DNA of 64,000 nucleotides from Clostridium folliculivorans (GTDB taxonomy: Bacteria; Bacillota; Clostridia; Clostridiales; Clostridiaceae), in contig NZ_BQXY01000001.1 of NCBI RefSeq assembly GCF_024341905.1, positions 901,013 through 965,012 on the forward strand, written 5' to 3'. The notes below the pieces were generated by a model. The model made no database searches, was not told the origin of the DNA, and saw nothing but the letters and a program-made list of their open reading frames with translations. Positions 17,732 through 28,496 of the stretch are shown here, piece after piece. Within the stretch, counting starts at the first letter, position 1. Each line of letters begins with the position of its first letter. Made by a program: the position numbers and the translations under genes.

Positions 17732-18896
17732 TAATTATTTAAAAAAGATAACAGATAATGATTTTATTCTTAACAACCTAAAGGTCAAGGGAGAAGTGTC
17801 TAACTTTAAAGTTCATTCAAGTGGACATATTTATTTTTCCTTAAAGGATGAAAATAGCAAGGTGAACTGTGTTATTTTTAAGAGTGATGCTGTAAATGTA
17901 TCATCAAATATTAAGGATGGGACAAAGGTTGAAATAAGAGGAAGACTTTCAATATACACGAGAGATGGTTCATATCAAGTTTATTGTAAAGAGATAAATG
18001 AATATGGAGTAGGGGATTTATATGCTCAATTCGAGCAATTAAAGAAACAGCTATTAAACGAAGGGCTTTTTGATGAAAAATACAAAAAGCCTATTCCATA
18101 TTTACCAAGAACTGTAGGTGTTATAACATCTGAAACAGGAGCTGCTATAAGGGATATAATAAATGTATTACAAAGAAGAAGCCCTTATTTAGATATAGTT
18201 ATATATCCGTCCTTAGTTCAAGGTAAAGATGCACCGGCCAGTCTTATTGAGGGAATAAAGTATTTTAATAAAAATAAGAGTGTTGATGTGATAATAATAA
18301 GCCGTGGAGGGGGTTCTATTGAAGAACTCTGGGCTTTCAATGATAAAAATTTAGCTTATGAAATATTTAAATCAAAAATCCCTGTAGTTTCTGGAGTAGG
18401 GCATGAAATAGACTTTACTATAACTGATTTTGTAAGTGATTTAAGGGCACCTACACCATCTGCAGCTGCAGAAGTTGTAGCTCCGAAGCTTGAAGAAATA
18501 AATCACAATTTAATTAGACATAAAGCATATTTGAATCAATTTATTAATAGTAGGATAATCAGCGAAAAAGAAAAAATAAACTATATTAATAGAATATTAG
18601 AAAATAATAGTCCAAAAAATTTGATAATTAATAAATATAGAGATGTGGACAGCAAAAAAGAAAAATTGACTGATCTTATAATGAAAAAAATTGAAAATAA
18701 TAGATCAAATCTAATTAATATAAATAATATGTTAACATTGCTAAATCCAATAAATGTTTTAAACAAAGGTTATGCTATAATAGAGGATAACAATGGAAAA
18801 TTAGTTCAAGATATAGATACTTTAAGTTCCTTGCAGGAAATTGAAGTAAAGATGAAAGATGGTAGTGGTAATTTTAAAATTGAACCTAAAAGGTGA
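17697..18896 (+). CDS. xseA: Exodeoxyribonuclease VII large subunit
   Basis: A 399-residue protein with an N-terminal OB-fold (VKGEVSNFKVHSSGHIYFSL) and the catalytic XseA core (GVITSETGAAIRDI, ISRGGGSIEELWAFND, VSGVGHEIDFTITDFVSD). It degrades single-stranded DNA with XseB. The ATG at 17697 gives the usual start (MILKTLSVTEVNNYL). The reading frame is open further upstream within folD, but that part is unlikely to be translated as XseA. Confidence 0.96.
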   Translation: MILKTLSVTEVNNYLKKITDNDFILNNLKVKGEVSNFKVHSSGHIYFSLKDENSKVNCVIFKSDAVNVSSNIKDGTKVEIRGRLSIYTRDGSYQVYCKEINEYGVGDLYAQFEQLKKQLLNEGLFDEKYKKPIPYLPRTVGVITSETGAAIRDIINVLQRRSPYLDIVIYPSLVQGKDAPASLIEGIKYFNKNKSVDVIIISRGGGSIEELWAFNDKNLAYEIFKSKIPVVSGVGHEIDFTITDFVSDLRAPTPSAAAEVVAPKLEEINHNLIRHKAYLNQFINSRIISEKEKINYINRILENNSPKNLIINKYRDVDSKKEKLTDLIMKKIENNRSNLININNMLTLLNPINVLNKGYAIIEDNNGKLVQDIDTLSSLQEIEVKMKDGSGNFKIEPKR

Positions 18897-18904
18897 GGTG
18901 TCTT

Positions 18905-19126
18905 ATGGTAAAGAAAAGTGAATCTTATGATGAGATGTTTAATAAACTTGATGACATAGTAAAAGACCTTGAAAGTTCTGAATTAAATTTAGAGGAATCA
19001 TTAAAGGTTTACGAAGAAGGCGTAAAATTGGTTAATAAACTTTATAAGACTCTTAATGACATGGAAGGAAAGATAAAGATTATTAACGCAAAAGAAGAAA
19101 TTAAAGATTTTACAATTGAAGGATAG
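18905..19126 (+). CDS. xseB: Exodeoxyribonuclease VII small subunit
   Basis: A 73-residue helical protein (YDEMFNKLDDIVKDLESSEL, then EESLKVYEEGVKLVNKLYK) that matches the family. The ATG at 18905 follows AGGTGAGGTG; it lies 8 bases after xseA, consistent with co-translation. Confidence 0.93.
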   Translation: MVKKSESYDEMFNKLDDIVKDLESSELNLEESLKVYEEGVKLVNKLYKTLNDMEGKIKIINAKEEIKDFTIEG

Positions 19127-19170
19127 AGGATTAATACTTCAAATTAACGTTAAAATAGAAGGAGTAAGTA

Positions 19171-20043
19171 ATGAGCATTGAAGATATTAAAAGACTGATA
19201 GATGAATATCTTAATAATTATTTCATCGCAAGTAATGGAGAAAATAAGTTAATATATGATGCAATGGCTTATAGCTTAAATATAGGTGGAAAAAGAATAC
19301 GTCCTATAATAATGATGTTAACATATAACTTGTATAAGGAAAACTTTAAAGATATATTGCCTATGGCGGCAGCTTTAGAAATGATACATACATATTCGCT
19401 TATACATGATGACTTACCTTGCATGGATAATGATGACTTAAGACGTGGAAAACCTACCAGTCATAAGGTTTTTGGAGAAGCTATGGCAGTTTTAGCTGGT
19501 GACGGTCTTTTAAATGAGGCTTTTTCAATTATGATTAATTACTCCATTTCAAACAATAGGCTAGGAGCCTTAGAAGCAACAAAAGTGATAACGGATGCTG
19601 CTGGCGGAAACGGGATGATTGGTGGTCAGGTAGTAGACATAATTAACGAAGGTAGATCGATTTCAGAAAGTACCCTTAAATATATGCATGAAAAGAAAAC
19701 TGGTGAACTGATTAAGGCAGCCATAGTATCTGGAGCAATTTTGGGTGAGGCAACTGAAGAAGATATTGATACTTTAAAGGAATACGGATATAAATTAGGT
19801 CTTGCTTTTCAAATAAAAGACGATATTCTAGATGTTTTAGGTAGCACAGAAAAGCTTGGGAAAAAAGTGAAAAGCGATGAAAATAATAATAAAACTAACT
19901 TTATTACTGTTTATGGTATAGAAAAATCAGAAGAGCTATGTAAAGAAATTACGGCAGAATGTTTAGCTCTTTTAGAAAAATTAAATAGAGATACAAGTAA
20001 ACTTAAGGAGTTAACTCTAGAGCTTTTACATAGGGAATCATAA
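19171..20043 (+). CDS. ispA: Polyprenyl (farnesyl/geranyl) diphosphate synthase
   Basis: A 290-residue prenyltransferase of isoprenoid synthesis. The first aspartate-rich motif is [18 protein letters not shown] and the second is [18 protein letters not shown] is the diphosphate-binding start. The short-chain class is inferred from the insertion in the first motif. It sits between xseB and dxs as in many Firmicutes. Confidence 0.94.
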   Translation: MSIEDIKRLIDEYLNNYFIASNGENKLIYDAMAYSLNIGGKRIRPIIMMLTYNLYKENFKDILPMAAALEMIHTYSLIHDDLPCMDNDDLRRGKPTSHKVFGEAMAVLAGDGLLNEAFSIMINYSISNNRLGALEATKVITDAAGGNGMIGGQVVDIINEGRSISESTLKYMHEKKTGELIKAAIVSGAILGEATEEDIDTLKEYGYKLGLAFQIKDDILDVLGSTEKLGKKVKSDENNNKTNFITVYGIEKSEELCKEITAECLALLEKLNRDTSKLKELTLELLHRES

Positions 20044-20065
20044 TTATATAGAAGGAATGAAAAAT

Positions 20066-21925
20066 ATGTATAGATATTTAGATAAAATCAAATGTCCTAA
20101 TGATGTTAAAAAGTTAAATTCTACTGAAATTTTAGCACTTTCAGGTGAAATAAGAGAGTTCTTGATTGATAATGTATCTAAGACTGGTGGGCATTTAGCA
20201 TCAAATTTAGGTGTTGTAGAAGTAACTTTAAGTTTATTTAAGGTATTTAATCTAGAAAAAGATAAGATTGTTTGGGATGTAGGGCATCAAAGTTATGTAC
20301 ATAAAATTCTCACAGGAAGAAAAGATAAATTCGAAACATTAAGAAAATATGGTGGAATAAGTGGTTTTCCTAAGCGATGTGAAAGTAAGTATGATTCATT
20401 TGATACAGGACATAGCAGTACATCTATATCTGCAGCATTAGGCATGGCAAGAGCGAGAGATATATTGAAAAAAGATAATCATGTGATAGCTGTGATAGGT
20501 GATGGTGCTTTAACAGGAGGAATGGCCTTTGAAGCACTAAATGATGTAGGGTATAGTAAAACTAACTTAATAATAATTTTGAATGATAATCAGATGTCTA
20601 TATCAGATAATGTTGGTGGACTTTCAACTTATTTAAGTAAGGTTAGATTGGATCCAGGTTATAATAGACTAAAGAATGAAATTAATAATACCTTAAACCA
20701 AACAACTGTAGGCAAAAATATAGCTACTTCAATAAGCAAGATAAAAGATAGTATAAAGCAGTTAGTTGTGCCAAGTATGCTTTTTGAAGATATGGGATTG
20801 AAGTATTTAGGGCCAATCGATGGACATAACATAGATGAAATAAGTGATATGCTTTATAAAGCAAAAAAATCAGATGGACCAGTAATTATACATACAATAA
20901 CTCAAAAAGGAAAAGGTTATAATTTTGCTGAAGAGAATCCTAACAAATTCCACAGTATAGCGCCTTTCGATAGTTGTAGTGGGAAATTATGTCCATCAAA
21001 CACAAGGACTTACTCAAATGCCTTTGGAGAAAGCTTAATTGATATTGCAAAAGAGATTGATGAAGTAGTAGCTGTAACTGCAGCTATGCCTGATGGAACT
21101 GGACTGAAGAAATTTGCAAAAGAATTTCCACACAGATTTTTCGATGTAGGAATAGCAGAACAGCATGCAACAACATTAGCAGCTGGCATGGCAAAGGAAG
21201 GTTTAAAACCAGTATTTGCAGTATACTCAACGTTTTTGCAAAGAGCTTATGACCAGGTGTTGCATGATGTGTGTGTACAAAACCTACCGGTGGTTTTTGC
21301 TATAGACAGAGCTGGTATAGTTGGAGAAGATGGGGAAACACATCAAGGAGTATTTGATATATCTTATCTCTCACATATACCTAATCTTAATATAGTGGCA
21401 CCAAAGTGCCTTGAGGAAGTAAAACCTATACTAAGATGGGCTCTTACACAAAATGAACCTGTAGCCATTAGATATCCAAGAGGTGGAGATCTACCAGGGA
21501 TAGAATTAAATGCCATTGAAAAAGTAGAAAAAGGTAAGTGGGATTTAATCAGAAAAGGTAAGGATGTAGTTATAATTGCTACTGGCAAGATGGTTCAACA
21601 TTCAGAAGCAGCTATTAAACTTCTTGGAGAAGAATATAATGTTGGATTAATTAATGCTACATTTATAAAGCCGTTAGATAAAAATCTTTTAGATGATATA
21701 GCTAAAGACTACAAGTATATAATTACAATAGAAGATAATGTTATAAGTGGTGGCTTAGGTAGAGAAATATTGAGTTACTTTAATTCGATAGAATACAAAG
21801 GTAAGATTGTAAACTTAGGATATGAAGATAAATTTATACAACATGGAGATTTAAGTACTCTGTATAAATTAAATAAACTTGATATAACTTCAATAAGAAA
21901 TGAAATAGTAAGTATATTAAAATAG
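20066..21925 (+). CDS. dxs: 1-Deoxy-D-xylulose-5-phosphate synthase
   Basis: A 619-residue thiamine-diphosphate enzyme that makes DXP from pyruvate and glyceraldehyde 3-phosphate, the first step of the MEP pathway. It shows [28 protein letters not shown] for the cofactor, and the C-terminal transketolase domains ([26 protein letters not shown]). ATG 20066 is preferred to 20057 on spacing from AAGGA. A family C repeat follows the stop. Confidence 0.96.
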   Translation: MYRYLDKIKCPNDVKKLNSTEILALSGEIREFLIDNVSKTGGHLASNLGVVEVTLSLFKVFNLEKDKIVWDVGHQSYVHKILTGRKDKFETLRKYGGISGFPKRCESKYDSFDTGHSSTSISAALGMARARDILKKDNHVIAVIGDGALTGGMAFEALNDVGYSKTNLIIILNDNQMSISDNVGGLSTYLSKVRLDPGYNRLKNEINNTLNQTTVGKNIATSISKIKDSIKQLVVPSMLFEDMGLKYLGPIDGHNIDEISDMLYKAKKSDGPVIIHTITQKGKGYNFAEENPNKFHSIAPFDSCSGKLCPSNTRTYSNAFGESLIDIAKEIDEVVAVTAAMPDGTGLKKFAKEFPHRFFDVGIAEQHATTLAAGMAKEGLKPVFAVYSTFLQRAYDQVLHDVCVQNLPVVFAIDRAGIVGEDGETHQGVFDISYLSHIPNLNIVAPKCLEEVKPILRWALTQNEPVAIRYPRGGDLPGIELNAIEKVEKGKWDLIRKGKDVVIIATGKMVQHSEAAIKLLGEEYNVGLINATFIKPLDKNLLDDIAKDYKYIITIEDNVISGGLGREILSYFNSIEYKGKIVNLGYEDKFIQHGDLSTLYKLNKLDITSIRNEIVSILK

Positions 21926-21930
21926 AATAA

Positions 21931-21960
21931 TATAAGTTTAATTATAAAGTGGTTCATCTA
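21931..21960 (+). repeat. Right half of a family C repeat
   Basis: TATAAGTTTAATTATAAAGT followed by GGTTCATCTA matches the right arm of the intact copy at 55793-55886 almost exactly, but no left arm precedes it. Confidence 0.6.
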
Positions 21961-21962
21961 AA

Positions 21963-22100
21963 GATGTATCAGTTCGAACGGAAACCTATTTTTAAAACTC
22001 TCACGGGTTCTTGTGAGAGGATTTAAAAAATACCAATAATTTATTTAACTATTAATGGTATTTTACTTGATAAATACATTTCATTTGGAACTGGTATATC
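21963..22100 (+). repeat. Palindromic repeat family C, copy 1 (large, branched)
   Basis: Outer arms GATGTATCAGTTC and GAACTGGTATATC pair with few mismatches. Inside are two further hairpins: CTCTCAC / GTGAGAG with loop GGGTTCTT, and AATACCA / TGGTATT. The layout is cloverleaf-like. It fills the dxs-tlyA gap and ends about 32 bases before tlyA. Confidence 0.75.
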
Positions 22101-22131
22101 TATACATAATTGCAGATATAGAGGAGATAAG

Positions 22132-22941
22132 ATGGGAGACAAAAAGGAAAGATTGGACATTCTTCTTGTGGAAAAAGGATTTTTTCAATCTAGAGAAAGA
22201 GCTAAGACCAGCATAATGGCTGGAAATGTTTTTATAGATGGAAGAAGAGTAGATAAGTGTGGCGAAAAGGTAAAGGTAGAAGCAGAGATTATAGTAAAAG
22301 GTAATGATATTCCATATGTGAGCAGAGGTGGCTTTAAGTTAGAGAAAGCTATAAAATCTTTTGATATTGAGCTAAAAGATACGGTATGCTTAGATATAGG
22401 AGCATCAACTGGTGGATTTACTGATTGCATGCTACAAAATGGAGCAAAAAAGGTTTATGCAATAGATGTTGGTTATGGTCAGTTTGCTTGGAAGCTTAGA
22501 ACTGATGAGAGAGTTGTATGTATGGAAAGAACTAATGTAAGATATGTAACTGAAGATCAATTAGCTGAGAAAGCAGACTTCGCATCAATTGATGTATCAT
22601 TTATATCACTTACAAAAGTAACCCCTGCAGTAGTAAATCTTCTTCAGGAACAAGGTGAGGTTGTAGCACTAATAAAGCCTCAATTTGAAGCAGGAAGAGA
22701 GAAAGTTGGTAAAAAAGGCGTAGTTAGAGATCCGGAAACTCATAAAGAAGTAATAAAGAAGATTGTGGGATTTATACTATCACTAAATTTATCAATTAAA
22801 GGTTTAGATTTTTCCCCAATCAAAGGACCTGAAGGGAATATAGAGTATTTAGTATATTTTACTAAAGCGCAATATGAAGCAGACTTTAATATAGATGAAA
22901 GAATTGAAAAGGTAGTTCAGGACTCTCATAATAACATATAG
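22132..22941 (+). CDS. tlyA: TlyA-type rRNA methyltransferase
   Basis: A 269-residue protein with an N-terminal S4 RNA-binding domain (RLDILLVEKGFFQSRERAKT) and an FtsJ-like methyltransferase domain (VCLDIGASTGGFTDCMLQNG, then YAIDVGYGQFAWKLR and IKPQFEAGREKVGKKGVV). Homologues 2'-O-methylate ribosomal RNA. Its place between dxs and nadK is conserved in this group. AGAGGAG precedes the ATG. Confidence 0.94.
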   Translation: MGDKKERLDILLVEKGFFQSRERAKTSIMAGNVFIDGRRVDKCGEKVKVEAEIIVKGNDIPYVSRGGFKLEKAIKSFDIELKDTVCLDIGASTGGFTDCMLQNGAKKVYAIDVGYGQFAWKLRTDERVVCMERTNVRYVTEDQLAEKADFASIDVSFISLTKVTPAVVNLLQEQGEVVALIKPQFEAGREKVGKKGVVRDPETHKEVIKKIVGFILSLNLSIKGLDFSPIKGPEGNIEYLVYFTKAQYEADFNIDERIEKVVQDSHNNI

Positions 22942-22954
22942 CATGGAGGGAACT

Positions 22955-23791
22955 ATGAGAAATATAGGTATTTTTATTAATCCATCTAAAGATAAAGATG
23001 GTTCCATAATTAATACAATAATGAAGAAAACACAAGAGTATTTTCAGAATTCATGTGTTTTTAGAGTTCAAAATCATAAAGATATTGAAAATAATAAAGA
23101 TATAGATTGTCTAATGGTTTTAGGCGGTGATGGAACTATTTTAGGAGCAACAAGAGATCTGGCGGTACCAACTGATGTACCTATATTTGGCATAAACATA
23201 GGTAATCTTGGTTTTCTTACAAGTGTTGATATTAAATGCGTTGACTATGCTTTAGAGTGTCTAAGAAATAAAAAGTTTAGATATGAGAAAAGAATGATGC
23301 TAAAATGTAATGTTCAATGTGTTAGCGGTACTTATGATAACATAGCATTAAATGATATTGTTATAGCTAAAGGTACTCTTTCCAGAATGGTAAAGTATAA
23401 GATTCTTGTTGATAACAGATTTTATTCATCATTTAAAGGTGATGGAGTCATAATATCAACTCCTACTGGATCTACAGCTTATTCATTTTCAGCAGGTGGT
23501 CCTCTAATAATGCCATCACTAGAAATTATAACTATAGTTCCTATATGTTCTCATACTCCTACAATGAAGCCTATTGTTATAAATGGTAGCAGTACAGTGG
23601 AAATACTAGCTGAAAGCTTTGCAGAGGAAATATTTTTGACTGTGGATGGTCAAAAATCCATTAAATTAAGCAATAATTGCGAGATAATGGTTGGAAAAAA
23701 TGAAAAACCTTGTAATTTAATACTTTTAGATGAATATGACTATTTTAACGTACTTAGAAAAAAAATCTTAAGCCAAGATGGCGAATGGTAA
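22955..23791 (+). CDS. nadK: NAD kinase
   Basis: A 278-residue enzyme that phosphorylates NAD to NADP. The motif GGDGTILGATRDL is at about residue 57, with NLGFLTSVD and SFKGDGVIISTPTGSTAYSF further on. ATG 22955 follows GGAGGG; the ATG at 22943 overlaps this site and is not used. Confidence 0.95.
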   Translation: MRNIGIFINPSKDKDGSIINTIMKKTQEYFQNSCVFRVQNHKDIENNKDIDCLMVLGGDGTILGATRDLAVPTDVPIFGINIGNLGFLTSVDIKCVDYALECLRNKKFRYEKRMMLKCNVQCVSGTYDNIALNDIVIAKGTLSRMVKYKILVDNRFYSSFKGDGVIISTPTGSTAYSFSAGGPLIMPSLEIITIVPICSHTPTMKPIVINGSSTVEILAESFAEEIFLTVDGQKSIKLSNNCEIMVGKNEKPCNLILLDEYDYFNVLRKKILSQDGEW

Positions 23792-23803
23792 GGTGAGGGT
23801 AAC

Positions 23804-24256
23804 GTGAAATCAAAGAGACATACAAAGATTTTAGAAATAATTAATAACAGATCTGTTGAAACACAAGAGGAACTTGCAGATACATTAAAGAATGAAGGTT
23901 TTGATGTGACTCAAGCAACAGTCTCTAGAGATATAAAAACTTTAAAGTTAATAAAAGCACTTGGTTCAGATGGAAAATATAAGTATGCATCTATTAATAA
24001 CAGCACAAATGATATGAGTGATAAAATGGCCAATATATTTTCTAATACTGTTCTGCATGTAGAAAATGTAGATAAGATGGTTGTGGTGAAAACTTTGTCT
24101 GGATCAGCATCTGCTGCTGCGGAAGCAATTGATACTTTACATTTTTCCGATATAGCAGGAACTATAGCTGGTGATAACACAATTTTTATATTAGTTAGAA
24201 CTATAGATAAGGCTGAAGAATTGGTGTCTAAGATGAGAAGAATGTTAAATACTTAA
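23804..24256 (+). CDS. argR: Arginine repressor/regulator ArgR
   Basis: A 150-residue protein with an N-terminal winged helix ([20 protein letters not shown], then [17 protein letters not shown]) and a C-terminal arginine-binding trimerisation domain ([17 protein letters not shown]). It controls arginine metabolism; no arginine genes are in the window. GTG start with GGTGAGGG upstream. Confidence 0.95.
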   Translation: MKSKRHTKILEIINNRSVETQEELADTLKNEGFDVTQATVSRDIKTLKLIKALGSDGKYKYASINNSTNDMSDKMANIFSNTVLHVENVDKMVVVKTLSGSASAAAEAIDTLHFSDIAGTIAGDNTIFILVRTIDKAEELVSKMRRMLNT

Positions 24257-24277
24257 ATTTGAGTAAGGTGGGTTAAG

Positions 24278-25975
24278 ATGTTATTACAACTTACTATTGA
24301 GAACTTTGCACTTATAGAAAAAATTTGTTTAAGTTTTGATAAAGGATTTAATATACTATCCGGAGAAACAGGAGCAGGTAAATCAATAATTATTGATGCT
24401 ATAAATTATGTTCTTGGAGGAAAGTTTAATAAAGATATTATTAGAACTGGTGAAAATAAAACTTTTGTTGAAGCTATATTTGATATTGAAAGCAACAGAA
24501 CAAAGAATGCACTTGAAGAATTAGAAATAGAAACTGATGACCTTATTATAATATCAAGAGAATCTTTTCAAAATGGAAAATCTGTTATTAAAGTAAATGG
24601 TAAAAGTTTAATTATTTCGTCACTTAAAAAACTTACTGAGACCTTGGTGGATATCCATGGTCAGCATGAAAATCAAAATCTTATGAATAAGTCAAGTCAT
24701 ATTAACTATTTAGATAGTTTTGGGGAAGAAAGTATTTCGGAAACTTTATCTGAGTATAGAAAACTTTTTAATGAAGTTTCATTGATAGAAGAAAAGATTA
24801 GGGAGCTTAGAGGTAATGAAGATAATGAAAAGCTTGCCAATTATATTAAATATCAGATTGATGATATAGATGAAGGAAAGCTTAAGCCAGAAGAAGAAAC
24901 TGAACTTAATGAAAAGCTTGCTATATTGTCAAATGCTGAGAAAATAAGTAAAGTTCTTTCTCATACATATAATGACTTAAGAGGGGGAAGTGAAGAGGGA
25001 TCAATTATTGATAGATTATCTCGTATCTGTTATGATCTTTCCACTATAACTAAATATTCAGAGAAGATAAAAAAGAACTATGAAGATTTAAATGAAATAT
25101 TTTATAATTTACAAGAAATTTCCAGTGGATTTAGAGACATAAGTGATGAATATGTTTTTGATGATGATGAATTGGACAGGGTTAATAGAAGAATTTATGA
25201 AATAGGATTATATAAGAAGAAATATGGAGAAACTATAGAAGCTATTTTAGATTATAGAATGCAACTAGAAGCACAGTATAATCAGATAGTAAACTCCGAG
25301 CAAATAATCAGTTCATTAGTAGACGAAAAAAATAAGATTTACCAGAAGATGAGAACTTTAAGCGAGAAGTTGCATAAATTAAGAACTACAATAGGAAAAG
25401 ATCTTGAAGAGAGAATAAGTTCAGAATTAAGATATGTAGGTTTAGAGAAAAGTAAATTCAAAATAGATATAACTTCTGTGGATGAGTTTAATATATATGG
25501 AATGGATAAGGTACTATTCCTGATTTCTACAAATCCAGGAGAACCTTTGAAATCTTTAGAAAAGGTGGTATCCGGAGGAGAACTTTCAAGAATAATGTTA
25601 TCTTTAAAAACAGTATTTGTTAATAAGGATAAAATACCTACAGTAATATTTGATGAAATAGATACAGGAATAAGTGGCAGAATTGCTCAAGCTGTAGGAG
25701 AAAAAATGTACGAAGTTTCTGTTAAACATCAAGTTTTTTGTATAACTCATCTTCCACAGATAGCTTCAATGTCAGATAACCATTTCCTTATATCTAAGCA
25801 TGTTGATGGAGAAAAAACCTATACTAAGGTTAAAGTAATGAATTCCGATGAGAAGGACTTAGAGGTAGCTAAAATGATTGGTGGAGTTGAAGTAACATCA
25901 GCTACTTTAGTAAATGCAAAAGAAATGGTAGAACTCGCAAATATTAAGAAAAACAAAATGAAATCTAATACATAA
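24278..25975 (+). CDS. recN: DNA repair protein RecN
   Basis: A 565-residue SMC-like ATPase used in double-strand break repair. Walker A is GETGAGKSIIIDAI at residues 28-41, a coiled-coil middle follows, then the ABC signature KVVSGGELSRIML and Walker B TVIFDEIDTGISGRIA. Length and order match the family. Confidence 0.96.
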   Translation: MLLQLTIENFALIEKICLSFDKGFNILSGETGAGKSIIIDAINYVLGGKFNKDIIRTGENKTFVEAIFDIESNRTKNALEELEIETDDLIIISRESFQNGKSVIKVNGKSLIISSLKKLTETLVDIHGQHENQNLMNKSSHINYLDSFGEESISETLSEYRKLFNEVSLIEEKIRELRGNEDNEKLANYIKYQIDDIDEGKLKPEEETELNEKLAILSNAEKISKVLSHTYNDLRGGSEEGSIIDRLSRICYDLSTITKYSEKIKKNYEDLNEIFYNLQEISSGFRDISDEYVFDDDELDRVNRRIYEIGLYKKKYGETIEAILDYRMQLEAQYNQIVNSEQIISSLVDEKNKIYQKMRTLSEKLHKLRTTIGKDLEERISSELRYVGLEKSKFKIDITSVDEFNIYGMDKVLFLISTNPGEPLKSLEKVVSGGELSRIMLSLKTVFVNKDKIPTVIFDEIDTGISGRIAQAVGEKMYEVSVKHQVFCITHLPQIASMSDNHFLISKHVDGEKTYTKVKVMNSDEKDLEVAKMIGGVEVTSATLVNAKEMVELANIKKNKMKSNT

Positions 25976-25994
25976 TAAATGAAAATTTAGGAAA

Positions 25995-26030
25995 AATAGA
26001 ACTATTAAATATAGTTCTATTTTTTTGTTT
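25995..26030 (+). terminator. Terminator after recN
   Basis: AATAGAACTAT / ATAGTTCTATT with a 3-base loop then seven T. Confidence 0.85.
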
Positions 26031-26195
26031 CATAGTAAATTAGCGGACTTTTATAAAAAAGTTGAAGTAAAAATTTTATTAAAAGAAGATAAAATTAGTA
26101 TTATTTTATTTTTATTGTCTTTAATAACAAAGTTCATACAGCATATGCATCTATATTTGTGGGTAACTTAAAGGTAAAGAGAAGGAGGAGATAAA

Positions 26196-27383
26196 ATGAA
26201 TATGAAGCTTATAAGAAATTTGTTTTGCGTAATAAGTTTATTTATGTTCGTAAGCTTTTACACATTCTCTTCTAATGAATTTACAACCACTAGAAGTTAC
26301 ATGAATATAGTGCAGAAGGGATACAGTAACGTTCTTACATACTTTAATAGAGATACAAGTAGCAAAGAAGTTCAAGCAAAGCCAAAAGCACTAGCAATGG
26401 TACCAATGAAATCAGTTTTTTCTCAAAAGACTGAAAATTTAGAAGTATATCCTGGTGGTAGTTGTGTAGGTGTCAAAATACAAACCAAAGGAGTCCTAGT
26501 AGTTGGATTTTCAGATGTTGAAACAAATGAAGGAAAAGCTGAAAGCCCAAGTAGAAAAGCAGGGATAGAATTAGGTGATGTAGTTTTAAAAATAAATAAT
26601 GAAGAAATAGAAAACTCTAAAGACTTAATAAGAAAGCTAAATAATATGACTACTTCTAATGTGACAGTTACTTTAAATCGTAATAATCAATTAGTAGATA
26701 AAACTATTAACGGTATAAAGGCTGCAACAGATGAAAAATACAAAATAGGTTTGTGGGTAAGAGATTCTACTGCAGGAGTAGGTACACTAACATTTTATGA
26801 TGCTAAAACTCAAAAATTTGGCGCTTTAGGGCATCCAATAACAGATAATGACACTAATACTATATTAAGTATAAAAGATGGATCTTTAGTTAATACTTCA
26901 ATAATTAGTGTGAGAAAAGGTCAAAAAGGAACTCCAGGAGAGTTGAAAGGCGTGTTTGTGGAAGAAGATAATCCTCTAGGATCAATAGTAAATAACACTG
27001 TTTGTGGTATATTTGGAACAGCAGATAAGACACTAGGAACTAGAAGCAGCAAACCATTAAAAGTTGGGTTTAGAGATGAAATAAAAGAAGGAAAAGCAAA
27101 AATAATAACTACTATTGATGAAAGTGGTCCACAAATGTACGACATCGAAATAGTAAAACTTTTATCTCAAGATAAACCTGGTCCAAAGAGTATGATTATA
27201 AAAGTCACAGATCCTAAATTATTAGAAAAAACAGGTGGTATTGTTCAAGGTATGAGTGGAAGTCCGATTATACAAAATAATAAAATAGTTGGAGCTGTAA
27301 CACATGTTTTGATAAATAAACCTGATGTAGGATATGGTATTTATATAGAATGGATGCTAAAAGATGCTGGTATTATACAGTAA
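26196..27383 (+). CDS. spoIVB: SpoIVB serine peptidase
   Basis: A 395-residue protein with an N-terminal membrane anchor, a PDZ domain (KAGIELGDVVLKINNEEIEN) and an S55 peptidase domain with the catalytic histidine in GALGHPITD and serine in GMSGSPII. In sporulation it is made in the forespore and cleaves SpoIVFA to release SigK processing in species that have that pathway. GGAGGAG precedes the ATG. It lies directly before spo0A, the classical order. Confidence 0.95.
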   Translation: MNMKLIRNLFCVISLFMFVSFYTFSSNEFTTTRSYMNIVQKGYSNVLTYFNRDTSSKEVQAKPKALAMVPMKSVFSQKTENLEVYPGGSCVGVKIQTKGVLVVGFSDVETNEGKAESPSRKAGIELGDVVLKINNEEIENSKDLIRKLNNMTTSNVTVTLNRNNQLVDKTINGIKAATDEKYKIGLWVRDSTAGVGTLTFYDAKTQKFGALGHPITDNDTNTILSIKDGSLVNTSIISVRKGQKGTPGELKGVFVEEDNPLGSIVNNTVCGIFGTADKTLGTRSSKPLKVGFRDEIKEGKAKIITTIDESGPQMYDIEIVKLLSQDKPGPKSMIIKVTDPKLLEKTGGIVQGMSGSPIIQNNKIVGAVTHVLINKPDVGYGIYIEWMLKDAGIIQ

Positions 27384-27409
27384 CATAAAAGTAAATATTG
27401 TGATATAAT

Positions 27410-27442
27410 GAAAAAAGATATCTTAATAAGATATCTTTTTTA
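27410..27442 (+). terminator. Terminator between spoIVB and spo0A
   Basis: Perfect palindrome AAAAAAGATATCTTA / TAAGATATCTTTTTT; can work on both strands. Confidence 0.8.
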
Positions 27443-27461
27443 AAATAAAAAATTTTTTAAG

Positions 27462-27487
27462 AAGGAAATAAAGAACTTTTGTCGAAT
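27462..27487 (+). promoter_or_regulatory. SigH-type promoter overlapping a Spo0A box upstream of spo0A
   Basis: AAGGAAAT, an 11-base spacer and GTCGAAT fit the SigH consensus (RnAGGAwWW, 11-12 bases, RnnGAAT). The -10 part is inside TTTTGTCGAA (27477-27486), a match to the Spo0A box TGTCGAA. This resembles the autoregulated sporulation promoter of spo0A in Bacillus. Binding itself is inferred. Confidence 0.72.
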
Positions 27488-27545
27488 TTATTTAATTGTA
27501 ATTAATTGTTAATAATTGGAATGATTATGCGAAGGGGAGAATTTT

Positions 27546-28361
27546 ATGCAAGAATCAAAAATATCAGTATTAATAGCAGACGATAATAAGGAATTCTGTA
27601 ATATATTAAATGATTATCTTCTTAATCAGAGAGATATAATAGTAACTGGGATTGCTAAGGATGGGTTAGAAGCTCTTAAATTAATAGAGGAAAGAAAACC
27701 TGATCTAGTTGTATTGGATATAATTATGCCGCATTTAGATGGACTTGGAGTTTTAGAAAAACTTGCTTCCATGAACTTAGATCCATTTCCAAGAATAATT
27801 GTACTTTCTGCTGTAGGGCAAGATAAGATTACTCAAAGAGCTATAACTTTAGGTGCAGATTACTATGTTGTTAAGCCATTTGATATGGATGTATTTACAA
27901 AGAGAATAAGACAAATGTTTAATGATACAATATCAGGAGATTCTACTAGAAAAACTGTTCCTCTAATGGAAACACCAGAAGTTAAGGTGGAAACTAAGAA
28001 AGAACCATTAGATTTAGAATCTGAAATAACAAGCATCATTCATGAAATTGGAGTTCCTGCTCATATTAAGGGATACATGTACTTGAGAGAAGCTATAAGC
28101 ATGGTAGTAAATGATATGGAACTATTATCTGCTGTAACAAAGGAGTTATATCCTTCTATAGCAAAGAGATATAATACTACTGCAAGTAGAGTTGAAAGAG
28201 CTATAAGACATGCTATCGAAGTAGCTTGGGGAAGAGGACAAGTGGATGCTATAAACAAACTATTTGGCTACACTGTTCACAATGATAAAGGCAAGCCAAC
28301 AAATTCTGAATTTATCGCTATGGTCGCAGATAAATTAAGACTTAAAAATAAAGTGAGCTAA
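27546..28361 (+). CDS. spo0A: Sporulation master response regulator Spo0A
   Basis: A 271-residue regulator. The receiver domain has acidic residues in LIADDNKEF and the phosphorylated aspartate in [13 protein letters not shown], with the lysine in YYVVKPFD. The C-terminal effector domain shows the DNA-recognition helices ([20 protein letters not shown]). No phosphorelay genes are adjacent; in clostridia orphan kinases phosphorylate it directly. Confidence 0.97.
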   Translation: MQESKISVLIADDNKEFCNILNDYLLNQRDIIVTGIAKDGLEALKLIEERKPDLVVLDIIMPHLDGLGVLEKLASMNLDPFPRIIVLSAVGQDKITQRAITLGADYYVVKPFDMDVFTKRIRQMFNDTISGDSTRKTVPLMETPEVKVETKKEPLDLESEITSIIHEIGVPAHIKGYMYLREAISMVVNDMELLSAVTKELYPSIAKRYNTTASRVERAIRHAIEVAWGRGQVDAINKLFGYTVHNDKGKPTNSEFIAMVADKLRLKNKVS

Positions 28362-28452
28362 TGGCATGGCTGTGACATTTTTGACAATAAAGTTTATCAA
28401 ACATATACCAATAAACTATTTTTTACATCAACAAACTATATAGGTTTGTTCA

Positions 28453-28496
28453 TAAACACTTCTTAATCAGATTGGTTAGGAGGTGTTTTTTGTTTT
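28453..28496 (+). terminator. Terminator of spo0A with an embedded AGGAGG
   Basis: AAACACTTCTTAA pairs with TTAGGAGGTGTTT (two G-U pairs in RNA) and is followed by TTTTGTTTT. The apparent ribosome site and start codon of the next reading frame are part of the stem. Confidence 0.65.
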